Source: DASVDE01 sp035558955
GTDB taxonomy: Bacteria > Actinomycetota > Thermoleophilia > Solirubrobacterales > 70-9
DNA: 30,632 nt
NCBI GenBank assembly: GCA_035558955.1
Contig: DATMBX010000102.1
Coordinates: forward strand, 1-30,632
Direction: 5' to 3'
Part shown: in pieces, positions 22,122-29,627 of the stretch
Numbering within the stretch: the stretch's first letter is position 1
Layout: every line of letters begins with the position of its first letter
Made by a program: the position numbers and the translations under genes
The notes under the pieces: generated by a model
What the model was told of the DNA's origin: nothing
What the model saw: the letters and a program-made list of their open reading frames with translations, nothing else
The model's database searches: none

Positions 22122-22127
22122 TAGCAT
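22122..22127 (+). promoter_or_regulatory. -10 hexamer for the coiled-coil gene
   Basis: TAGCAT is followed by 7 nt and the ATG at 22135. It overlaps the earlier in-frame ATG at 22126, which argues for 22135 as the leaderless start. Confidence 0.5.
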
Positions 22128-22134
22128 GCGGGGG

Positions 22135-22497
22135 ATGAGTTCCGCGTTCGATCCCTCGGCCGCTGCCGAGCAGGCGCGCGTCCGCCTCCACGAGGAGATC
22201 GAGCGCGTGCGCATGGGCGTGGAGGAGATGCTCGCCGAGCAGGGGGGCGGGGACGAAGAGTTGAGACGCGAGCTGGCCCAGCTGCGCGAAGAGACCCGCC
22301 GCTACGTCAAGCGCCGCGTGCGCAAGAGCGAGCGGCGCATAGACAAGCGAGTAAGCAAGCTGGAACGCCGTTTGGACCAAGTCGAGGCGGACCGCAGATA
22401 CGCCGAGTGGCGGATCCACACCAACACCGAAGCGATGCTCGACGGCCTCCTCCGCGAGGTCCGGGCAATCGCCGACCTGCTCTCCTCTACTCGGTAG
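22135..22497 (+). CDS. Small coiled-coil protein of unknown function
   Basis: This 120-residue protein is highly charged and almost wholly helical. Heptad-like patterns run from about residue 12 to 90: ARVRLHEEIERVRMGVEEMLAEQ, then EELRRELAQLREETRRYVKRRVRKSERRIDKRVSKLERRLDQVE. The middle stretch is rich in Arg and Lys. There is no signal peptide or membrane segment and no cysteine. It may be a scaffold or a nucleic-acid-associated protein, but function cannot be assigned. The start at 22135 rests on TAGCAT 7 nt upstream. It follows the FHA gene by 41 bp in the same direction, and its 3' end overlaps gltB by 11 bp tail-to-tail. Confidence 0.72.
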   Translation: MSSAFDPSAAAEQARVRLHEEIERVRMGVEEMLAEQGGGDEELRRELAQLREETRRYVKRRVRKSERRIDKRVSKLERRLDQVEADRRYAEWRIHTNTEAMLDGLLREVRAIADLLSSTR

Positions 22498-25400
22498 AGA
22501 TGCTCGGGTCCGCCTGGACCTTGTGCGGCAGGACCATCAGGAAGTTCTCGGCGCCGTGGGCGGCGAGGTCGAGGATTCGCACCGCCTCCTCGTCCTGACC
22601 GGTCGCCTTCAACTCGTTCGCGTAATGGGTGAGGAGGTCGTCGACGTCGAGCAGGCCCTCGGCGTCGAGGTCCTTCAGCTCCACTTTGGCGCCCTCGCCG
22701 AGCCGGCGCTCGATCGCCTCGCGGTCGATGCCGAAGGCGTTGTGGCGGACGTAGACGCGGCCGCCGGTCATCCCGGCGCAGGCCCACGGCCCGAGATCGC
22801 CGAGGACCACGGCACGGCCCGAGGTCATGTACTCGAAGGCGAAGCCCTTGGCGTTGGCGCGGTCGACGAGGCAGCCGCGACCGTCATCGATGTCTCTTTC
22901 TGGTTCCCCCGCCAGCACCACATCGGCGCCGGAGAGGCGGATGCAGAAGCGCGAGTCGGCGGAGCCCTGAACGAAGAGGCGGCCGCGCTGTGCGCCGTAG
23001 GCGAATGACTTGCCGACCGAGCCGTTGACCCGCTTGCCCTTGGCGCCCTTGCCCTTCAGCACCGCCACGGTCCCGCCCAGCATCGTCTTGCCGACGCCGT
23101 CCTGGGCGCCGCCCTCGACCCGGATCGCGACGCCGTAGGCGTTGAAGGCGCCGAAGCCCTGGCCGGCGACCGAGCCGCCGTTGAACTCGAGGCTGGCGAG
23201 GACGTCCTCATTGGACTCGGGGCCGTCGTCGAAGATGCGCGAGCGGGCGATCGCCCCGGACAGCTCGGTACCGAGCACGCGGTCGTTGGCGTCCGTGGGA
23301 CGGGGGAACTCGTTGCGGATCGTCCGCCCGGAGCAGACGTCGCCGGCCAGGGAGCCGATCTGGGCCGAGGCCTCCTTGGCCTCCATCCGGATCGGGCGGG
23401 CGGCGACCAGCCCCGCCTCGGCGCGCTCCTCGGCGCCCTCGGCGACCGGCAGGTCTATCGGCTCGAGGTCGAGGAACTCCTCCAGCGGGGTTATCAGCGG
23501 CGCCAGGTCGAGGCGGTCGGTGGCCGCGACCTGCTCGAGCAAGTCGTAGCGGCCGATCAGGTCCTGGGCGCGCTCGTAGCCGAGCGAGGCGACCACTTCC
23601 TTGACCTCTTCTCCCATCGCCTGGAAGAAGCGGGCGCAGCTCTCTGCGGCGCCGTCGACCTCCTGCGGGGTGAACTTCTTCAGGCCGTGCTCCTGGGCCT
23701 GCTCGACGGTCTCGATCTGGGTCGCGATGCCGACGTGGCAGGTGTCCAGCTGGCAGCCGCGGCAGATCGTGCAGCCGAGGCTGACCATCGCCAAGGTGCC
23801 GAAGCCGACCCGGTTGGCGCCGAGGCAGTGCAGCTTGACGATGTCGTGGCCGTGGCGGTAGCCGCCGTCGGCCCAGATCTCCACCCGGTTGCGGATGCCA
23901 GCCTCCATCAGGGCGCGGTGCACGGCCCGGGTACCGATGTCCGAGGGCAGGCCGACGTGGCGCAGCGCGTGCTGGCGGGCGGCGCCGGTGCCGCCCTCGA
24001 AGCCCGACAGGGTGATGATGTCGGCGCCGGCCTTGGCGATCCCGAGGCCGATCGTGCCGATGTTCGGCACCACCGGGACCTTGACCGAGACCCGCACGTC
24101 GGGGTTGACCGTCTTCAGCTCGTCGATCAGCTCGGCGAGGTCCTCGATCGAGTAGAGGTCGTGGTTGTTGGAGGGGGAGATCAGGTCGGTGCCGGGCGCC
24201 GCGTTACGCGCGGCGGCGACCTTCTCGGAGACCTTCTTGCCGGGCAGGTGGCCGCCCTCCCCGGGCTTCGCCCCCTGGCCGATCTTGATCTCGGCGACGT
24301 AGGAGGAGTTGAGCATCTCCGCCGAGACGCCGAAGCGCCCCGAGGCGACCTGCTGGCCCCGCCACTTGCGGTATCTGCCGTACATGTCGCGGATCTCGCC
24401 GCCCTCGCCGTTGACGCAGAGGATGTTGATCGCCTTCGCCGCCTCCGCGTAGGCGCGGAAGGCCGGCTCGGACTGCGAGCCGAAGCTCATCGAGGAGATC
24501 ACCACCGGGTAGTCGTGGTGGCCGACGCCGGCGTCGACGCCCGCCGGGTCGATCGGCTCGCGGTCGCCCTTTAGCGCCATCGCGTGGCGCATCGAGATCG
24601 GGCTCTGCGCCTCCAGGTCGCGAACTTTCTGGGAGTACTCCTCGTAGGTGCCGGAGCCGTTCGCGGTGGCGATCGCCGCCTTGTAGACCTTGGGGTAGAA
24701 GCGGAACGTCTTCGCCGGTTTCGCCGCGTCCTCCTCGCCGGCCAGCGCCCGCGCCCGCTCGTTGGCATCCTCGTCGAGGTCGGCGAAGCCGACGCCGCCC
24801 TTCTCGGATGCGGCGAAGGCCTCCGTTTGGAAGATCTCCGCCAGCTCGGGCTTCACCCCGATCGAGGAGAACTGGCGCGCGTAGCCGCGCACCTCGTGGA
24901 TCCCGATCGTCGAGATCACTTTCTCCATTCCCTTGGTCAGCGCGTCGCAGAGGTTGGAGACGTCGGTCTCGTAGTCCTCGACGCAGACGACCTCGACCAT
25001 CGTGTAGGGGCAGACGCCGTTGGCGCCGAGGCCGAGGGCCAGCATCACGTCGTGGACGTTGCGGATCGCCGCCGAGCGCAGGACGATCCCGCAGCGGCGG
25101 CGCAGGTTCTCCTCGCCGGGCTCGACCCGGAAACCCTTCAGCGCCTGGTCGATCGCCGACGTGGCGAGGTGCGGATCGAGGTAGCGGCGATCGGCGTCGT
25201 AGATCGTGCGGTCCGTGAGGACGAGCAGCTCGGCGCCGTCGCGCACCTTCTTCACCGCCTCCTGCTTGATCCGCTCGATCGCCCCCTGGGTGGTCTCGGA
25301 CTCCAAAAGGGAGATGTCGACCGCGCCGGCGCGGCCGCGGAACTCCTCCCAGAGGTCCTCCAGCAGATAGGTGCGGTGCTCGCGGGCGATGCGGCGGTAA

Positions 25401-27151
25401 GTCTTGTCGGAGAGCGGCGCCATCTCGTGGTGGCCGCCGAGGATCACCGGGAAAGCGGTCTCGACCGTGCCGCTGTCCTCGCCGGGCGCATCGATCGAGG
25501 GGCGACGGCCGAAGACAGTGCGGGTGGAAAAGTGCTCGATCTCCCGCTCGCGGTCGATCGCCGGGTTGGTGACGACGGCGACCGTCTCCTTGAAGTAGTC
25601 GGCGAGGTTCTGGCGCTCGGGCGAGAGCGCCGCGAGCGGCCCGTCGTAGCCGAGCGAGCCGATCGGCTCGGCCCCGTTGGAGGCCATCTGCTGAACCAGT
25701 TTGACGTCGTCGCGCTGCCAGCCGAAACCGGCGAGGACGCGGTCGGCGACTTTGACCGGCTCCTCGGGGCCGGCGTCGGAGTAGCCGGGGACGTCCTCGC
25801 CCTCCAGCGGCCCGCCGGTGTCGAGCGCCCGCTCGTAGGGACCGACGGCCTCGGCGCCACCGCGCTGCAGCCAGCGGTCGCGGACGACCCGCAGCATCTC
25901 GTCGTGAGGGTGCAGCGTGGAGCGCTTGCGGTCGCGGTCGATCGTCACCAGCGCCTTCTCGCCGGGGGCCAGCGGCTTCGGCTCGGCGACCATCTCGGCA
26001 ACCGAGACGACGCCCGGCTCGGAGCTGAAGACGAAGTCGTCGGCGGTCTCCACCTGCCACAACGGGCGCAGCCCCAGCGCGTCGGCGGAGAACACGCACT
26101 CGTCGGCGTGGCGGGCGATCAGCGCGACCGGGCCCTGGGCGAACGGGCCCATCGCCTGGTGCAGGTACATGTAGAAGGCGTGCAGCTCCGCCGGCAGCGA
26201 GCGGATCTCCTCGACGATCGGCGGCACCACCATCTCCATCGCCTCGGCGAGGCTGAGCCCGTCGCGGCTGACGAAGGTGTCGATCGTGCGGTTGAGGTCC
26301 TGGGAGTCAGAGGAGCCGGGCTGGATCGGCACCCCGAGCATCCGCGCCTCCTGGCGCAGCTGCTCGATCGTGTTGATCTCGCCGTTGTGGCCCAGCACCG
26401 AGAAGGGCTGGACCCGCTTGAAGGAGGGCCAGGTGTTGGTCGAGTAGCGGTTGTGGCCGAAGCAGCCGATCGTCTCGAAGCGCTCGTCGCGCAGGTCGGG
26501 GTAATACTCGCCGAGGATCTTCGGCGCCCCCATCACCTTGTAGACGCAGGTCGTCGCCGAGAACGACGGAACGTGGACGTCGAACTTTTGCTCCAGCCCG
26601 ATCAGCAGGTCGAAGAGGACGCGATCGCGGTTGGCGGGATCGGCAACGAGGCCGGCGACCTGCCAGAAGTGGGGCTCCTCCTCGCGCGCGGTCGGGCCCA
26701 GCGCGGTGGAGTCGACGACGCCGATCCGCTCGGCGAGGATGCGGAACCCGCCATGCCCGAACAACTCGCGGGCATCGTGCTGGATCTTGGCCAGATCCTG
26801 GGAGCGGTCGACGAAGACATGCGCGACGGCGAAGGCGTCGTCGAGCGTCAGCGACGGGTCATGCCCGCCGGCCCGCACTTCCTCGGCCCAGATCTTGCGC
26901 GGGATGTCGACCAGCACGCCACAGCCGTCCCCCTCGCCATCGACGTTGCCGGCGCGGTGGAGCATCTTCTGCAGCGCCGAGATGGCGCGAACGATCGGCT
27001 CATGGCTGGGCGTCGCGTCCTTGCGGACTGAGGCATAGATCGCACAGGCGTCCTTGTCCTCGACGCTAGGCGGCGAAACCAGTGGCCGGTATGGAAGCTC
27101 AGGCGAGTAGCGGTGCGCTCTGCGCCCAGCGCGTGACTGGTGCTCGGACAT
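22487..27151 (-). CDS. gltB: Glutamate synthase, large (alpha) subunit
   Basis: This 1554-residue protein is the full-length large subunit of glutamate synthase, which turns glutamine and 2-oxoglutarate into two glutamates in nitrogen assimilation. C36 (KDACAIYAS) is the likely N-terminal nucleophile after propeptide removal, followed by the glutaminase domain (GHNRYSTNTWPSF, LGHNGEINT, GLRPLWQ). The central and FMN domains cover about residues 470-1250 (GEGGEIRDMYGRYRKW, GQGAKPGEGGHLPGKKV, SPSNNHDLYSIEDLAELI). Cluster cysteines lie at 1127, 1130, 1133 and 1138 (CTICRGCQLDTC). The C-terminal GXGXG beta-helix follows (GGTVAVLKGKGAKGKRVNG). The ATG at 27151 has a proper ribosome site, GGGAGG, 5-6 nt upstream, and a promoter with TATAAT. 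The small subunit gene gltD is not next to it. Confidence 0.97.
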   Translation of the reverse strand: MSEHQSRAGRRAHRYSPELPYRPLVSPPSVEDKDACAIYASVRKDATPSHEPIVRAISALQKMLHRAGNVDGEGDGCGVLVDIPRKIWAEEVRAGGHDPSLTLDDAFAVAHVFVDRSQDLAKIQHDARELFGHGGFRILAERIGVVDSTALGPTAREEEPHFWQVAGLVADPANRDRVLFDLLIGLEQKFDVHVPSFSATTCVYKVMGAPKILGEYYPDLRDERFETIGCFGHNRYSTNTWPSFKRVQPFSVLGHNGEINTIEQLRQEARMLGVPIQPGSSDSQDLNRTIDTFVSRDGLSLAEAMEMVVPPIVEEIRSLPAELHAFYMYLHQAMGPFAQGPVALIARHADECVFSADALGLRPLWQVETADDFVFSSEPGVVSVAEMVAEPKPLAPGEKALVTIDRDRKRSTLHPHDEMLRVVRDRWLQRGGAEAVGPYERALDTGGPLEGEDVPGYSDAGPEEPVKVADRVLAGFGWQRDDVKLVQQMASNGAEPIGSLGYDGPLAALSPERQNLADYFKETVAVVTNPAIDREREIEHFSTRTVFGRRPSIDAPGEDSGTVETAFPVILGGHHEMAPLSDKTYRRIAREHRTYLLEDLWEEFRGRAGAVDISLLESETTQGAIERIKQEAVKKVRDGAELLVLTDRTIYDADRRYLDPHLATSAIDQALKGFRVEPGEENLRRRCGIVLRSAAIRNVHDVMLALGLGANGVCPYTMVEVVCVEDYETDVSNLCDALTKGMEKVISTIGIHEVRGYARQFSSIGVKPELAEIFQTEAFAASEKGGVGFADLDEDANERARALAGEEDAAKPAKTFRFYPKVYKAAIATANGSGTYEEYSQKVRDLEAQSPISMRHAMALKGDREPIDPAGVDAGVGHHDYPVVISSMSFGSQSEPAFRAYAEAAKAINILCVNGEGGEIRDMYGRYRKWRGQQVASGRFGVSAEMLNSSYVAEIKIGQGAKPGEGGHLPGKKVSEKVAAARNAAPGTDLISPSNNHDLYSIEDLAELIDELKTVNPDVRVSVKVPVVPNIGTIGLGIAKAGADIITLSGFEGGTGAARQHALRHVGLPSDIGTRAVHRALMEAGIRNRVEIWADGGYRHGHDIVKLHCLGANRVGFGTLAMVSLGCTICRGCQLDTCHVGIATQIETVEQAQEHGLKKFTPQEVDGAAESCARFFQAMGEEVKEVVASLGYERAQDLIGRYDLLEQVAATDRLDLAPLITPLEEFLDLEPIDLPVAEGAEERAEAGLVAARPIRMEAKEASAQIGSLAGDVCSGRTIRNEFPRPTDANDRVLGTELSGAIARSRIFDDGPESNEDVLASLEFNGGSVAGQGFGAFNAYGVAIRVEGGAQDGVGKTMLGGTVAVLKGKGAKGKRVNGSVGKSFAYGAQRGRLFVQGSADSRFCIRLSGADVVLAGEPERDIDDGRGCLVDRANAKGFAFEYMTSGRAVVLGDLGPWACAGMTGGRVYVRHNAFGIDREAIERRLGEGAKVELKDLDAEGLLDVDDLLTHYANELKATGQDEEAVRILDLAAHGAENFLMVLPHKVQADPSISTE

Positions 27152-27213
27152 CCAAACCTCCCGGGTTCCGCGCCTTCTTCGAGCGGGCGCGCGACGGGTT
27201 GACGAGTCGCCGC

Positions 27214-27242
27214 ATTATAGGGACGCGCCAGCCCCACAACAA
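27214..27242 (-). promoter_or_regulatory. gltB promoter (-35 TTGTTG, -10 TATAAT)
   Basis: On the minus strand TTGTTG (27242-27237), a 17-nt spacer and a perfect TATAAT (27219-27214) form a standard housekeeping promoter. Transcription would begin near 27207, leaving a leader of about 55 nt that ends with the gltB ribosome site. This is the best-defined promoter in the window and is unlike the leaderless ones. Confidence 0.75.
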
Positions 27243-27243
27243 C

Positions 27244-27294
27244 GGTGGTGCAACGCATACGACAGCCGATGGCTGTCGTATGCGTTGCACCACC
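27244..27294 (-). terminator. Perfect 24-bp hairpin after the threonine operon
   Basis: GGTGGTGCAACGCATACGAC... (27244-27267) and its exact reverse complement (27271-27294) are separated by a 3-nt loop (GAT). It starts 7 bp after the cupin stop on the minus strand and ends 1 bp from the gltB -35. It most likely ends thr-operon transcription. Only a weak GUUGUUGU tail follows, so it resembles the U-poor terminators of actinobacteria. Confidence 0.65.
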
Positions 27295-27300
27295 CTGGTG

Positions 27301-27675
27301 CTAGGCCCAGGACATCGGCTCGTAGCCGCCGCTCGGGTCGACGCCGATCAGCAGCGCCGTAACCGGAGCGCCGGAGCGGTTGAGGATCGTGCGTTTCGGC
27401 GCCGGCTCTATCGAGGCGAAGGTTCCGGCGGGCGCTGGACGATCCTCGCCGTCGATCCGAAAAACGGCATCTCCATCGAGGATCACGTACAGCTCGACCT
27501 GCCCGCTCTCCGACTCGTCGTGCTCGGGAATCTGCCCACCCGGCCCGATCTCGACCAGGTTAAAGCCGAACGCGCCGGTACCGAGCGCCTTGCGCGCCAG
27601 TAACCAGGTCGCCTCCCCCGAGCCCGCCATCGACTCGAACTCGTCGCGGTGCTTGATTGTGTAATCGCCGCTCAT
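27301..27675 (-). CDS. Cupin domain protein
   Basis: This 124-residue single cupin has FGFNLVEIGPGGQIPEHDESESGQVELYVILDGDAVFRIDGE as motif 1 (about residues 31-72), then the Pro-rich turn RPAPAGTFASIEPAPKRTILNRS as motif 2. Of the usual metal ligands, one histidine (IPEHDE) and a glutamate (QVELYVI) are visible. The second HxH histidine is replaced by acidic residues and the motif 2 histidine by lysine or arginine, so metal binding is doubtful. The ATG at 27675 follows the thrB stop by 4 nt, so it is the last gene of the hom-thrC-thrB transcript. Its role there is unknown; cupins can be isomerases, dioxygenases or binding proteins. The frame is open further upstream but reads antisense-like, out of frame with thrB. 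Confidence 0.85.
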   Translation of the reverse strand: MSGDYTIKHRDEFESMAGSGEATWLLARKALGTGAFGFNLVEIGPGGQIPEHDESESGQVELYVILDGDAVFRIDGEDRPAPAGTFASIEPAPKRTILNRSGAPVTALLIGVDPSGGYEPMSWA

Positions 27676-27679
27676 CTGC

Positions 27680-28561
27680 CTACAACTCTGGGACGTCTGC
27701 GCCTTGGGGGACGAAGGGTAGCCGGTGGACCTCAGCCCAGCCGTCGCACCGGCGCTCCAGCTCGTCAGCAACCTTGCCGGCGTCCTGCCAGGTCGTCCAG
27801 ACGAGGACCGTGGGCCCAGCACCGGAGATTGTGGCGCCGAGAGCGCCCAGATCGCGGGCGGCGTCGACGAGGTCCATCGAGCGGGGGTAGAGGTCGCGGC
27901 GGCGCGGCTGGTGGATGCGGTCTTCGAGGCCGCAGGCGACGAGATCGAGGTCGGCTGTTTGCAGGCCAAGGACCAGCGATGAGGCGGCGGAGACGTTGGC
28001 GACAGCGTCGGCCAGCGGGATCTCCGCCGGGATCGCCTCGCGGGCGCTCTCGGTCGAGACCTCCTCGGCGGGGATGACGGCGATGCCTTCAAGTCCGCCA
28101 GGGGGATCGAAGCGAGCTGCGACCGGCTCACCCTCCCCTCCCCTGCCGCAGACGACGAACCCGCCGTAGATCGCGGCGGCGACGTTGTCGGGGTGGCCCT
28201 CGAGCTCGGTCGCCCGCGCCAGCATCTCCTCCTTCGACAGGGCCAGCTCGAAGAGGTGGTCGGCGGCGAAGAGCCCGGCGACGATCGCCGCCGCGCTGGA
28301 GCCGAGGCCGCGAGCGAGCGGGATCTCGCTGCGCAGCCGGAAGGCGATCCCGTCGGCGGAGTGCAGGCTCTCGAACGCCCGCACGACGAGGTTGTCGCGC
28401 CCGGTCGAGACGTCGAGTCCCCCGGCGTCCAGCGAGAACTCCCCCGTCTCCTCGACCTCCAACTCCAGGTGCAGGGCGACGGCTGCCGCCATCACGTCAT
28501 ACCCAGGCCCAAGGTTGGCCGAGGAGGCGGGAACGCGGATGAGTCGGCGGCGGCTGGTCAC
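27680..28561 (-). CDS. thrB: Homoserine kinase
   Basis: This 293-residue GHMP-family kinase phosphorylates homoserine at its hydroxyl using ATP, the step before threonine synthase. It opens IRVPASSANLGPGYDVMAAAVALHLELEVEE, the typical ThrB N-terminus with the substrate-binding PASSANLGPG. The GHMP ATP loop is PLARGLGSSAAAIVAGLFAA (about residues 81-100). Later come the ELEGHPDNVAAAIYGGFVV segment and the C-terminal GATISGAGPTVLVW, the third conserved GHMP motif. Length is normal. The GTG at 28561 sits just before the conserved start. It lies 31 bp after thrC and 4 bp before the cupin gene on the same strand, forming the operon hom-thrC-thrB-cupin. Confidence 0.96.
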   Translation of the reverse strand: MTSRRRLIRVPASSANLGPGYDVMAAAVALHLELEVEETGEFSLDAGGLDVSTGRDNLVVRAFESLHSADGIAFRLRSEIPLARGLGSSAAAIVAGLFAADHLFELALSKEEMLARATELEGHPDNVAAAIYGGFVVCGRGGEGEPVAARFDPPGGLEGIAVIPAEEVSTESAREAIPAEIPLADAVANVSAASSLVLGLQTADLDLVACGLEDRIHQPRRRDLYPRSMDLVDAARDLGALGATISGAGPTVLVWTTWQDAGKVADELERRCDGWAEVHRLPFVPQGADVPEL

Positions 28562-28592
28562 CCGACGCAGCCTATCCGCGACGCTGGCGGTC

Positions 28593-29627
28593 TCAGTCGA
28601 AGACGGCGCGCTCTACGTCGCTGAGGTCGTTCTCGCAGTTGATCACCGCGGGGGCTTTGCCCAGGGCGGTATCGGGGTCCTTGAGGCCGTGGCCGGTTAG
28701 GACGCAAACGACTGACTCCGGCGGGGCCGCCCCTTCGGCGACCGGTAGGCCGTGAGCGAGGAGGCCGGCTACCGACGATGCCGAGGCCGGCTCGCAGAAG
28801 ACGCCCTCGGTCGACGCAAGCCAGCGGTAGGCGTCGAGGATCTGCTCGTCGGAGACGGCGGCGACCCGCCCACGTGAGGTGGTGAAGGCGTCCATCGCCT
28901 CCTCCCAGCGGGCCGGATTGCCGATCCGGATTGCCGAGGCGACCGTCTCCGGGTTGGCGACCGGCGCACCATGGACCAGCGGCGCCGCCCCCTCGGCCTG
29001 GAAGCCGTAGAGGACCGGCGCGGTCTCCAGCTCCTGAAACCCCCGCCAGTAGGCGGTCACGTTGCCGGCGTTGCCGACCGGGATGGCCAGCGCGCCCGGC
29101 GCCCCGCCAAGCTCCTCCACGACCTCGAAGGCGGCGGTCTTCTGCCCCTCGATCCGGTACGGGTTGACCGAGTTGACCAGTTCGATCGGGTGCTTGTCGG
29201 CCAGCTCCCGGACGATCCGCAGGGCGTCGTCGAAGTTCCCCCGCAGCGCCACGACCCGCGCCCCGTGCATCAGCGCCTGCGCCAGCTTCCCGATCGCGAT
29301 CTTGCCCTCCGGCACGATCACCGCGCCGCGCATTCCGGCCCGCGCGGCATAGGCGGCTGCGCTGGCGGCCGTGTTCCCGGTGGACGCGCAGATGACGGCC
29401 TCCGCCCCACGCCCCTTCGCCCGCGACACGGCGACGGTCATCCCCCGGTCCTTGAAGGACCCGGTCGGATTGGCGCCCTCGAACTTCAGATAGGCGCGGA
29501 CGCCGATCCGCTCGGAGAGGCGGGGCGCCTCGATCAGCGGCGTCGACCCCTCGTTCAGGGTGACGACGGGGTCGCCCTCTTCGAGGGGAAGCCGATCCCG
29601 ATAACGCTCTATCAGCCCGGCGGGCAC
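28593..29627 (-). CDS. thrC: Threonine synthase
   Basis: This 344-residue PLP enzyme converts O-phosphohomoserine to threonine. It belongs to the shorter form of the family found in actinobacteria and bacilli. The PLP lysine is K59 in GANPTGSFKDRGM. Other marks are LNEGSTPLIEAPRL, the phosphate-binding ASTGNTAASAAAYAARAG, VNSVNPYRIEGQKTAAFE, IPVGNAGNVTAYWRGF and the C-terminal VCVLTGHGLKDPD. The GTG at 29627 shares its first base with the last base of the hom stop codon (TAGTG), giving a 1-nt overlap and probable translational coupling. It is followed by thrB after 31 bp. Confidence 0.97.
   Translation of the reverse strand: MPAGLIERYRDRLPLEEGDPVVTLNEGSTPLIEAPRLSERIGVRAYLKFEGANPTGSFKDRGMTVAVSRAKGRGAEAVICASTGNTAASAAAYAARAGMRGAVIVPEGKIAIGKLAQALMHGARVVALRGNFDDALRIVRELADKHPIELVNSVNPYRIEGQKTAAFEVVEELGGAPGALAIPVGNAGNVTAYWRGFQELETAPVLYGFQAEGAAPLVHGAPVANPETVASAIRIGNPARWEEAMDAFTTSRGRVAAVSDEQILDAYRWLASTEGVFCEPASASSVAGLLAHGLPVAEGAAPPESVVCVLTGHGLKDPDTALGKAPAVINCENDLSDVERAVFD

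Noticed and set aside
24584..27031. 815-codon plus-strand open frame opposite gltB
   Set aside because: Composition is the antisense shadow of a high-GC gene (rich in R, D, V, G, H), no domain is seen, and gltB is unmistakable on the other strand.
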